Source: Maribacter vaceletii (GTDB taxonomy: Bacteria > Bacteroidota > Bacteroidia > Flavobacteriales > Flavobacteriaceae). From it: 64,000 nt of DNA. A program made the translations under genes and the position numbers. Location of the stretch: positions 1,426,001 through 1,490,000 of the forward strand of contig NZ_RBIQ01000007.1 in assembly GCF_003634105.1 (NCBI RefSeq). Reading direction: 5' to 3'. Below are positions 35,263-44,600 of this stretch, one piece after another. The notes beneath the pieces are model-generated. The model ran no database searches. It saw only the letters and a list, made by a program, of their open reading frames with translations, and was not told the DNA's origin. Every line of letters starts with the position of its first letter. The stretch's first letter is position 1.

Positions 35263-35352
35263 CGCGATAATCGAGATATAAATGCTTTGAGGCTTGCCTC
35301 GAAATCAAAATTAGTTTCCTAATAAATGCTCGTGGGCTTGCCCCGAGGTTGT
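35263..35352 (-). repeat. 90-bp structured dispersed repeat, copy 2
   Basis: This copy aligns along its length with 17781-17870. On the minus strand it contains CTCGGGGC-AA-GCCCACGAG, TTAG-GAAA-CTAA, GAGGC-AA-GCCTC and CGAT-T-ATCG, four small hairpins in 90 nt. It starts directly after the stop codon of the coiled-coil lipoprotein gene, the same placement as copy 1 behind an unrelated gene. It is the better-paired copy. Confidence 0.75.
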
Positions 35353-36003
35353 TTACTCTCCTAGTTCTGTAATTTTCTTTTCGTAAAGTTTTTTACTTTC
35401 TACAACAGCAACATTAAGTTCTTGCATAATACCTTCTACTCTTCCTTCTATGCTTTTCATTTGATCATTAATATTATCAAAAGAGTTAAGAGCAGCAGCA
35501 ACTTCTAAAGCTTTAACAACTTCTACAGCATCGCCATGTAATATTCTAAGTTTCCCTATAGCTTTAGAGGTGTTTTCTAAAGTGGCATTATATTTTGTTT
35601 TTGCCTTACTAATAGCATTTAATAATGTTTTTTTACTGGTTTCATCACTAAGACTATTGGTTTGTTTTTCCATTGCTCCAAAAAGATTAGAAGCTTTTGT
35701 TTTTAAGTCTTCATACTCTTTGTTAAGATTTTCTACGCGTTTATTTACTTTTTCCCAATCGCCATATACTTTTGCAAATTCTTTGTCTTCATTTTTTGTG
35801 TCTTCTAAAGCACTTTTTAAAGCATTTAATGACTCTAGTCCTTTGTTAACATTTTTGTTTGCGTTAGATTTTTTCTTTTCAAAAGTGGAAACTTGCGATT
35901 TAAACTTGTCTTTTAAACGTATTAAATCTTCTGGGCTTTTATTTTTCCAACAAGAAACAAATAATAAAGAAATTAGTACAATAAAGAATGATTTTTTAAG
36001 CAT
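35353..36003 (-). CDS. Coiled-coil lipoprotein of unknown function
   Basis: This 216-residue protein has a lipoprotein signal (MLKKSFFIVLISLLFVSC, Cys18) and a mature part that is almost entirely helical and charged (KDKFKSQVSTFEKKKSNA onward), consistent with long coiled coils. It could be a periplasmic spacer or a cell-wall-interacting lipoprotein. No family was recognised. The stop codon touches the 90-bp repeat. The 253-bp gap upstream, shared with tonB, holds a palindrome and is otherwise AT-rich. Confidence 0.7.
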   Translation of the reverse strand: MLKKSFFIVLISLLFVSCWKNKSPEDLIRLKDKFKSQVSTFEKKKSNANKNVNKGLESLNALKSALEDTKNEDKEFAKVYGDWEKVNKRVENLNKEYEDLKTKASNLFGAMEKQTNSLSDETSKKTLLNAISKAKTKYNATLENTSKAIGKLRILHGDAVEVVKALEVAAALNSFDNINDQMKSIEGRVEGIMQELNVAVVESKKLYEKKITELGE

Positions 36004-36214
36004 GGTTTGTGTTTTATTATTAAAGATTGCAAAGTTCGGTTAAAATAAATTAACAGGGCAAAATAGGTAATAGTACTAAAAATAATGAAGGTTGTTAGAT
36101 CAGGGTAAGTAATCATTACATTGTTATATTGACAATAAACAGCTTATAAAATTATATTATTATAATAAAACAGCAATATTTTTTTTAAAAATGACAAATA
36201 TCATATTCTTGGAC

Positions 36215-36229
36215 TTAGATACTATCTAA
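36215..36229. promoter_or_regulatory. Palindrome upstream of tonB
   Basis: TTAGATACTATCTAA is a perfect 7-bp inverted repeat around a central C, 28 bp before the tonB start. This is where a repressor or activator dimer would sit. No regulator can be named. Confidence 0.4.
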
Positions 36230-36256
36230 ATTTATTGTGAATAAAATTAGTGAGTT

Positions 36257-36985
36257 ATGGAAGTCAAAAAAAACCCAAAAGCAGATTTAAATAGAGACAG
36301 TGGCCTCTTTTTTGTAATTGGCCTAACTATAGTATTGTTTGTAACTTGGAGAGCCTTGGAATACAAAACATATACTAAAGATGACATAATTGTTGAGATG
36401 CTTAATGTTGCAGATGATTTAGAAGAAGAAGTGCCGCAAACAAAAGAATTAAGAGCAGAATTACCACCCCCACCGCCTGCTGCTCCAGAAATTATAGAGA
36501 TAGTAGATGACACAGAAGATATAGAAGAAACTATAATAGAAAGTACAGAGTCTAGCGAAAATACTATTGTAGATTCTCCAATACTAGATGTAGATGATGT
36601 TGAAGTAGGAGAAGAGGTAGAAGAGGAAATAGTAGTGCCTTTTGCAGTTATACAGAATGTGCCTATTTTTCCAGGATGCGAAAAGTATACTACAAATGCA
36701 GAACGTAAAAAATGTTTTGCAAAAGGAATACAAGCACATGTTGTAAAACAATTTACATACCCAGAGAGTGCTGCAGATATGGGTGTAAAAGGAAGAGTTT
36801 TTGTAATTTTTGCTATTAACAGCAAAGGGTATATAACTGGAGTAAAAACTAGGGGGCCGGACCCAAGGTTGGAGAAAGAAGCTAGCCGTATTGTTAGTAC
36901 ATTGCCAAGAATGACACCTGGAAAGCAAAGAGGAAAACCTGTTACAGTACCATATAGTATTCCTATAAATTTTATTTTAAAATAA
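36257..36985 (+). CDS. Energy transducer TonB
   Basis: This 242-residue protein has one N-terminal membrane helix (about 20-37), a periplasmic stretch with PPPPPAAPE followed by a strongly acidic segment (IEIVDDTEDIEETIIES), and a TonB C-terminal domain (about 155-242: YPESAADMGVKGRVFVIFAI, then PYSIPINFILK). It couples proton-motive force to outer-membrane receptors. The long acidic spacer instead of the usual Pro/Lys-rich one is notable. No exbB or exbD is next to it. Confidence 0.9.
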   Translation: MEVKKNPKADLNRDSGLFFVIGLTIVLFVTWRALEYKTYTKDDIIVEMLNVADDLEEEVPQTKELRAELPPPPPAAPEIIEIVDDTEDIEETIIESTESSENTIVDSPILDVDDVEVGEEVEEEIVVPFAVIQNVPIFPGCEKYTTNAERKKCFAKGIQAHVVKQFTYPESAADMGVKGRVFVIFAINSKGYITGVKTRGPDPRLEKEASRIVSTLPRMTPGKQRGKPVTVPYSIPINFILK

Positions 36986-36990
36986 TAACA

Positions 36991-37893
36991 TTAATGATTT
37001 TTTGCTTGGTATTGGGATATTTTTTGAGGGCCCTCTAAAACTATTCTAACTATTTGTAAAGTGCCATCTTCTTTTGTAGCAATTTGCCATTTTATTAAAA
37101 CTATTTTTCCATTTTCAATTTCAATGCCAGTAATACTTCTAGGATGTACACAACTACCATCATTAAAAAAGGGAATGTCTCCTGGTTCTGGAAAACGGGG
37201 TCTATGCGTATGCCCAACAACAGTAATTTTTAGATTATTTTTTAATATCCATTTTTTTATTCTTTTCTCCACTTTTATAAGCTCGGTATAGTTTTTTGCC
37301 GGGCTTGTTGGGTCTGCTATGCCCCATATTTGCAGTGGTTTCCAAAGTACCCTTACAAGAAACCTACCCCAGCGCCAAAAAATATAATTCCACCAATCTG
37401 CTTGGTGTCCATGAGTTAAAAAAATCTCTTGATTAGTTTCTTTGTGTTTTAGAACAACGGCTTCATTGTATACAATGTCTTTAAAAAGTTCTTTGTCTTC
37501 TGCATCAATAGGTTCAAAATAACTAGACAAATGTTTTTTTACATATTCAGGGTCTTTATAAACCATATCATGGTTTCCCCAAATCATATGTAATCTATTA
37601 GTTAAATGAAATTTTTTAAGCAGTTTAAAAATACTTTTATGCGCTTCAAAAATAGATTTAAAATGTATGTTCTCCCATAATTCATCTCCATCTCCTAATT
37701 CACAATAATTAAACCCTTCTCTGTAATAATGACTTAGTGCATGGTAATATATATTTCTGTTGTTTGCAAAATCATCAGCAAAACTATTATCTCCTCTATG
37801 ACAATCACTAAATAGTATAAATTTTGAAGAATCATCAAAAGGGACAATTTTCGCATTTTTATAAGCTTTTGTTAATCTAGAAAAAGAAGACAT
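36991..37893 (-). CDS. Calcineurin-like metallophosphoesterase
   Basis: This cytoplasmic 300-residue phosphoesterase has the dimetal motifs LFSDCHRGD, ELGDGDELW, WGNHDMVY, LTHGHQADWWN and VVGHTHRPRF in order. The pattern resembles UDP-diacylglucosamine hydrolase (LpxH)-like enzymes, but the substrate is unproven. I start at MSSFSRLTKAYKN; an ATG 19 codons further upstream remains possible. It is convergent with tonB and divergent from the GAF-domain gene. Confidence 0.85.
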   Translation of the reverse strand: MSSFSRLTKAYKNAKIVPFDDSSKFILFSDCHRGDNSFADDFANNRNIYYHALSHYYREGFNYCELGDGDELWENIHFKSIFEAHKSIFKLLKKFHLTNRLHMIWGNHDMVYKDPEYVKKHLSSYFEPIDAEDKELFKDIVYNEAVVLKHKETNQEIFLTHGHQADWWNYIFWRWGRFLVRVLWKPLQIWGIADPTSPAKNYTELIKVEKRIKKWILKNNLKITVVGHTHRPRFPEPGDIPFFNDGSCVHPRSITGIEIENGKIVLIKWQIATKEDGTLQIVRIVLEGPQKISQYQAKNH

Positions 37894-37971
37894 AGTATTA
37901 ATTTTTAGATAAATATCCGAAAAACTAGGTAACAACACCCTTTTTAACATAGTTAAAACCTGTGTTTTTTG

Positions 37972-37979
37972 TAATTTTG
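37972..37979 (+). promoter_or_regulatory. Candidate -7 element for the GAF-domain gene
   Basis: TAatTTTG lies 26 bp before the start codon at 38006. No TTG is seen at -33. Confidence 0.4.
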
Positions 37980-38005
37980 TAAGTAAATAACCGACTCAAA
38001 GGGAT

Positions 38006-40378
38006 ATGATAAAAACTCTAGACAAGTTAATGCCAATAAAGCATGTTATTAGTTTTAACAAACTTTTAACGCATTATGAGGAAATAGAAAAAGGAGATGA
38101 TGCATTTTTGTCTGCTAGAGCTTCTCATATTTTAAAGTCTCAAGAGCCATTTCCTGAGCTTAGAGATGGTTTTACAGATGTATCTCTCTTACTAAAACAC
38201 AGAGATATTATAAAAAAAATATTACAGGATACCTTTTCTGAAGTATTAACAGGGAATGAAATAAAAGTAGCCTCTTTACCATACAATAACGTAATTTTTA
38301 ATTCTTCTAAAAGGTTCCAGAATATACTAAGAGATGCTGGGGAAGATTACGAGCCATCTATAAGCAATATAGATAATGGTAATGATTATATTATGGCATG
38401 TATAGTTATTTTAAATTTTTACTATGGGTATAATTTAGATTTTAGAAAACCATTTTTTTATAATATACCGGATAAAAATGGTGTTATGCACCATTATAGA
38501 ATACTTTACAATGCCGATTTTTTAGAACTATTGCCTACTGAGAAAGCTAAGGAAATTACTAGAAAAGATGTAGATGAGCTTTTGGCAAATCCTGATAATG
38601 TAGCGTTATGGATGGAGAAAATACCACCAGAAAGCTTTATTTCTAAAGGCTTTGTTATTTCTAATATGTTTGATGTTACTACGGAGCATTCTATATCTCA
38701 AATAAAATCACAATTAATAGCTAGTGATAAAAGAGGAAATGAAAATTTTATAGATAATTTACAAGAAATTTTTAGATCATTTTTTAGGTTACCCGATATA
38801 GAAGTAGGTTTTGTAGTATATAATTCTAGAGACAACCAATTAGAGCCAGTATATGGTAAAAATGTAAAGAGTTTTATATTAAACGGTATGAGGTCTGCAG
38901 AATGTAAAGATATACTATGCGAAGAGTCTTATTCTAAGCTACTTAATGAAAATAGCTACTTTACAATTCCTAATCTTGAAGAGTATAACAAAGCTACAAA
39001 TGGAGCTGCACCATATGAGGTTCTTAATAAACAAGGAGTAAAAAGTGTAATTTTTGCACCAATTGCATCTGAAGGAGAATTGTTAGGTGTTTTAGAAGTA
39101 GTTTCTAATAAAAAGAATGTTCTTAATGGTGTTAATGCTAATAGGTTAGATGATATTATGCCCTTTATAGTATCTGCGGTAGTAAGATCTAAAAATGAAG
39201 AAGAAAATTATATTGACGCTATTATACAAAATGAATGTACCTCTGTACATTCTTCTGTGTATTGGAGATTTAGAGAAGAAGCAAAATTCTTTATTAAAGA
39301 CCAATTAGAAGGTTTGCAACCTTCCTTTAAAGAAATTACATTTAAAGATGTATTTCCTCTTTATGGGCAAATAGATATAAAAGATTCTTCTAAAGCAAGA
39401 AATATAGCTATTCAAAAGGATTTACTTATACAACTTACACAAATTAGTAAGGTTCTTGAAAATACTTGGGAAAAATATAAATTACCAGTCTACGAGGAGT
39501 TATTGTTTAGAGTAACAAATCATTTAGATAGTATAAAAGAAATGCTCTACACCAATAGTGAGCAATCTATTTTTGATTTTGTTCAAGATGAAATAGTTCC
39601 AGTTTTTAATCATATTAAAAGTTTAGATAAAGATCTTGAAAAAAAGGTTTTAAAATATGAAAGCGGAATAGATTTAGAAACTAATTCATACTATGATCAT
39701 AGAAAACAATATGATAATAGTGTAACTTTAATAAATAAGAAATTAGCATCTGTATTAGATAAAAAACAAGTAGAAGCACAAGAAATGTTTCCACATTATT
39801 TTGAGCGTTATAAAACAGATGGCGTAGAGCATAACATGTATGTTGGTGCTTCTATTTCTGAAGGTAAAGAGTATAATCATATATACCTTAATAACTTAAG
39901 ATTGTGGCAATTACAGGTAATGTGTGAAATGGAAAATAAGCACTACCAATTAAAAAAGGAATTGCCGGTACCTTTAGATGCTGCCTCATTAATTTTAGTA
40001 CATAATTCCTCTTTGTCTATAAGGTTTAGAATGGATGAGAAAAAGTTTGATGTAGATGGTACTTATAATGCACGTTACGAAGTAATTAAAAAGAGAATAG
40101 ATAAATCTTACATTAAAGGAACAAATGAAAGGCTAACACAAACCGGAAAAATTTCTATTGTGTATTCTCAAAAGAAAGACGAGTTAGAGTATTTAAGATA
40201 TATTAAGTTTTTAAAGTCTAAAGGATACTTTACAGATAAAGTAGAAATAGTAGACTTAGAAGGGTTACAGGGGGTTTCTGGTCTAAAAGCAATACGTGCA
40301 GAGATTTTATATAAAACAGATAAATCTTCCAAAAAAACATATACGTATGCAGATTTAATGGAAGAATTAAAAGAGTAA
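38006..40378 (+). CDS. GAF-domain protein of unknown function
   Basis: This 790-residue soluble protein has a GAF-like ligand-binding domain in the middle (about 240-405, ending VKSVIFAPIASEGELLGVLEVVS). The N-terminal 230 residues and the C-terminal 380, mostly helical, match no family I recognise. There is no kinase, cyclase or DNA-binding motif, so it is not a standard two-component protein. Its neighbours are phosphoesterases and an HD/Pycsar-effector-like protein, which hints at nucleotide signalling without proving it. Confidence 0.7.
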   Translation: MIKTLDKLMPIKHVISFNKLLTHYEEIEKGDDAFLSARASHILKSQEPFPELRDGFTDVSLLLKHRDIIKKILQDTFSEVLTGNEIKVASLPYNNVIFNSSKRFQNILRDAGEDYEPSISNIDNGNDYIMACIVILNFYYGYNLDFRKPFFYNIPDKNGVMHHYRILYNADFLELLPTEKAKEITRKDVDELLANPDNVALWMEKIPPESFISKGFVISNMFDVTTEHSISQIKSQLIASDKRGNENFIDNLQEIFRSFFRLPDIEVGFVVYNSRDNQLEPVYGKNVKSFILNGMRSAECKDILCEESYSKLLNENSYFTIPNLEEYNKATNGAAPYEVLNKQGVKSVIFAPIASEGELLGVLEVVSNKKNVLNGVNANRLDDIMPFIVSAVVRSKNEEENYIDAIIQNECTSVHSSVYWRFREEAKFFIKDQLEGLQPSFKEITFKDVFPLYGQIDIKDSSKARNIAIQKDLLIQLTQISKVLENTWEKYKLPVYEELLFRVTNHLDSIKEMLYTNSEQSIFDFVQDEIVPVFNHIKSLDKDLEKKVLKYESGIDLETNSYYDHRKQYDNSVTLINKKLASVLDKKQVEAQEMFPHYFERYKTDGVEHNMYVGASISEGKEYNHIYLNNLRLWQLQVMCEMENKHYQLKKELPVPLDAASLILVHNSSLSIRFRMDEKKFDVDGTYNARYEVIKKRIDKSYIKGTNERLTQTGKISIVYSQKKDELEYLRYIKFLKSKGYFTDKVEIVDLEGLQGVSGLKAIRAEILYKTDKSSKKTYTYADLMEELKE

Positions 40379-40386
40379 TTAAAACT

Positions 40387-41574
40387 TTAATTTGCTACAG
40401 GCACAAAGTATTTAAAAGAAATAGCAAAGGCTAAAACAGATAATACCATACCAATCATAAAAATGGTATAGGTCCATCTTAAAATTTTGTACTTTTTATT
40501 TAAAACCAATCCAAGAAAATATAAATCTTTGGTTAAAGAAGAATAGATGTAATCTTTGTCTTTTACTAGCTCATTAATTGCCCATTCATATTGTTCTAAT
40601 TTCATTTTATGAAAATTACCAAAAAACAAAAGGTTTACTTTTTTTTGTTTCACATCATCTTCGGTAAATTCTCCACTGGTAACATTAGGTCTAGTAGCTA
40701 AAACAGCCAAAACCATAGAAATTACACTAAAAATAACGAAAATTATGGTAGGGTAAATTAAATAACTATTAGAAGGGTTATCTAATTTAGGAATAAGATT
40801 AGATAGTGCTAAAGAAATAATAATAGCATTAACAGACAGTAAAATATTTGCTTTAGTATCTGCAATGTTACTTAGGGTTATATGGTTTTTTAACGTAACT
40901 CTATATAATGTTTGTATTCCTCTATCTGGGCTTTCACTCTTATAAGAAGCTTTTAATGCTTCTTTTTTTGCAATAGCTTTGTCTTGCTTTTTTTCTTTAA
41001 TAAGTTTTTTTAAATTTTTGTCTTTTTTTGGCTGCCAATTTTCTATAGCATAATCTGTATAATACCTATGTTCATTTCTAAACATTTTAATATTTAGATT
41101 CAACCATTCTCTATAGGTGTATGTGGCAATGTTTAACAAACGAAGTTCTTCTCTTAAAAACTCAGAAGTTTCTAAATAACTACTTTGCGCAAAATGAGAA
41201 GCATCTGCATCTCTAAGAATTTTTTCTTGCAAAGTCTTAGGAACGGCTAAGCGCTGTGTTGCCATTATACACTGGCTAACTTTTTCTAATAGTTCTGTGT
41301 TATAGTTTTGGGTATTAAGAAAATCTCTTGCAATTTTGCAGCTATTTTCCTCATGGTTATCTTTACCTAAAGTATAGCCAGTATCATGTAACCATGATGC
41401 TAAAATTAGAACTTCTTTTTCAGTTTCAGATAAATCACTGGAATCTAATAATTCTTTAGTACTTTTAACCACTCGTTGGGTGTGGCGTAGATTATGATAA
41501 AGGTAATTGGTATCCAGTTTATTAGATAATAATTCTTCGACAAAATGTTGTGTTTTTTCAATTATTCCTGTCAT
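40387..41574 (-). CDS. HD phosphohydrolase fused to Pycsar-effector-like membrane domain (DUF5706)
   Basis: This 395-residue protein has two parts. Residues 1-195 form an HD domain with YHNLRHTQRVV, ASWLHDTGYTLG (the HD pair) and RDADASHFAQS, all metal ligands in place. Residues 215-395 match the membrane domain of Pycsar effectors: LKNHITLSNIADTKANILLSVNAI, two or three helices, and a final helix pair. Pycsar effectors are opened by cyclic pyrimidine nucleotides made by a cyclase during phage attack. No cyclase gene is adjacent here. The fused HD domain could degrade the same signal. The family assignment is from memory of the domain and needs a profile search. Confidence 0.7.
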   Translation of the reverse strand: MTGIIEKTQHFVEELLSNKLDTNYLYHNLRHTQRVVKSTKELLDSSDLSETEKEVLILASWLHDTGYTLGKDNHEENSCKIARDFLNTQNYNTELLEKVSQCIMATQRLAVPKTLQEKILRDADASHFAQSSYLETSEFLREELRLLNIATYTYREWLNLNIKMFRNEHRYYTDYAIENWQPKKDKNLKKLIKEKKQDKAIAKKEALKASYKSESPDRGIQTLYRVTLKNHITLSNIADTKANILLSVNAIIISLALSNLIPKLDNPSNSYLIYPTIIFVIFSVISMVLAVLATRPNVTSGEFTEDDVKQKKVNLLFFGNFHKMKLEQYEWAINELVKDKDYIYSSLTKDLYFLGLVLNKKYKILRWTYTIFMIGMVLSVLAFAISFKYFVPVAN

Positions 41575-41630
41575 AATCCTAAGCTATAATATTTTTACAA
41601 AGTACAAATTTTATATTGAAGAGCATAGTT

Positions 41631-44600
41631 ATGAAAAAATATTACTTAGGATTACTATTTATAATACTTTTAGGAAGTTGTGCTACAAAAAAAGAAAAGT
41701 ATGTTAGCAATGATAGTGCTATTGATGTAGCTACAAATAAAGAATTATCGCATACCTTTTATTTAATTGGAGATGCAGGTTTATCTCCAGAAAATAAGCT
41801 TAATCCAACCTTAAAACTATTTAAAGAAAGACTAGAAAAAGCAGAAGATAATAGCACCGTTTTATTTTTGGGAGATAATATTTACCCTGCAGGTTTACCA
41901 GATAAAGACAAAGATGTTAAAGGTCATAAGATTGCAAAAAATCATTTAGATGCACAATTAAAAACACTTTCTAATTATAAGGGCAATACAATTTTTATTC
42001 CTGGGAATCATGATTGGTATAATGATGGATTAAAAGGCCTAGAAAGAGAAGAAAAATACATACAAGATGCATTAAAGAGCAAAGAAGTTTTTTTTCCTGA
42101 AAATGGTTGTCCTATAGAAAAAATAGAGATTAATGAGAAAGTTGTAGTAATAGCAATAGACTCTCAGTGGTATTTAGCCAATTGGGATAAACACCCAACA
42201 ATGAATGATGATTGTGAGATTAAAGACCGTGAAAAGTTTTTTCAAGAATTAGAAGGGTTAATTAAGAAGAATGAGGATAAAACCACCATAATAGCTATAC
42301 ATCATCCAATGTTTAGTTATGGTGTACATGGCGGGCAAACTTCTTTTAAAAAGAATATATATCCAGGACATACAAGAATTCCACTTCCAATATTAGGTTC
42401 TTTTATTAATGTTTTGCGAAGAACAACAGGGGCTTCTATGCAAGATATGAACAACCGTAAATACAGAGAGTTAAGAAAAAGGATAGTAACTTTAGCACAG
42501 TACTCTAATAAAGTTATTTTTGCTTCAGGTCATGAACATACCTTACAGTACATAGTAGAAGAAAACATACCTCAGATAGTAAGTGGTTCTGGGGCTAAAG
42601 AGGAAGCATCTAAGTTATTAAATGGCGCTAAATTTTCTACAGGAAAAAATGGATATGCAGTATTAGAAGTTTATAAAGATGGCTCTTCAAGAGTGCGTTA
42701 TTATGGTATTTCTGAAAAAAACACAGAGAAATTTTTATATACTTCAGAAGTTTTGCCATCGCAAAGAAAAGAAAATAAAAGAGCATATAACACCTCTTTT
42801 CCTCCTTTAGTAGAAGCATCTATTTATAGTAAAGAAGAGGTGGAAAAATCTAAATTTTATACATGGTTTTGGGGAGAACGTTATAGAGATATTTACGGAC
42901 AAAAAGTAGCAGCTCCTACTGTAAATCTAGACACACTTTTTGGAGGTTTAAAAGTAATGCGAAAAGGAGGAGGCCACCAATCTAAATCATTACGACTAGT
43001 AAATAGTAAAGGGCAAGAATATGTTATGCGCGCTTTACGTAAAAGTGCCGAAGTTTATTTGCAAGCTGCAGCTTTTAAAGACCAATATATAATTGGAGAT
43101 TTTGAGGATACCTATGTACAAAAAACACTTTTGGATTTTTATACAGGTTCACACCCATATGCGCCATTTACTATTGGTACTTTGTCTGATGCGGTTGGTA
43201 TATACCATACAAATCCTGTTTTATATTATATTCCTAAACAACCGGCAATTAAAGAGTATACAGATGAGTTTGGCGATGCGTTGTATATGATAGAAGAGCG
43301 CACAGATGATAATCATGGGGATAAAAAAAGCTTTGGTTTCGCTAATAAAATGAAAAGCACAGATGACTTACTTAAAAAGTTACGAAAAGATGAAGACTTT
43401 AAAATAGATAAACAAGCTTATGTAAAAGTTCGCCTTTTTGATATGCTTATTGGAGATTGGGATAGGCATACAGATCAGTGGCGTTGGGCAGAATTTAAGG
43501 ATAAAGAAACAGGAGAAACTATATATAAACCTGTGCCTAGAGACCGCGATCAAGCTTTTTCTATAATGGGAGACGGTGCTTTTATGAGTTTCGCAACAAG
43601 AGCAATACCATCCTTAAGTTTAATGGAGGGTTTTAATAATGAAATAAGAAATGTAAAGGGTTTTAATGGCTCTCCTATGACATTTGCTTTAGATATGACT
43701 TTGTTGCCAGAAACAACCTTAGATTTATGGTTGCAACAAGCTAGATATTTACAAGAAAATATTACAGAAGAAGTAATAGATCAAGCTTTTTTAAATTTTC
43801 CGAAGGAAGTACGAGGAGAAAAAACAGAAGAATTAAAAAGCATTTTGCTTTCTAGAAAACAACATTTAATAGAAACTGCTAAAGCCTATTTTAATTTATT
43901 GAATAAATTTTCAACAATTACTGGGACAGATAAAGATGACTATTTTACGATTACAGGACAGGGAAGTAATAGTATAAAAGTAGAAGGGCATCGTATTAAG
44001 AAAGGAAAAAAGACAGATCAATTTTTTAGTAAAGTTTACAGTAAGTCTACCTCTAAAGAAATCTGGATTTATGGCTTAGATGATGATGATTATTTTGATG
44101 TAAAAAATATAACTAAAAGTATGCCTAAGCTTCGTATTGTTGGAGGTCAAAATAATGATATTTATGATGTAGTAAATAGTAAAGGAGTTTACCTTTATGA
44201 TAATAAGCTTAAAAAAAATACTTTAAAAAGTATAAAGGGGGCTAAAGTACGTTTTACTACAGATTATGAAACTAATACATACCAGCCTATAAAATATAAA
44301 ACTAGTAATAACCAATTAATTCCAATGGCAGGCTATAACCCAGATGATGGGTTTAGATTGGGCATCTCTAACACTTATGTTTATAACGGACTTAGACAAA
44401 ACCCTTTTACAAGAAGGCATATATTAAACGCACAATTTTATTTTGCAACTAGTGGTTTTGATATTTTATATAAAGGGGAATTTGCAAATATATTTGGAAA
44501 TGCAAATTTAGAAGTATTAGCAAAGTTAACTAGCCCAAATTTTAGTGTTAATTTCTTTGGTTATGGTAACGATTCAGAAAATTTAGATAATGATTTAGAC

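Noticed and set aside
36247-36825. 192-codon minus-strand frame rich in Ser and Thr inside tonB
   Set aside because: The Ser/Thr composition is the reverse reading of the acidic TonB spacer (GAA/GAT codons), not a real protein.
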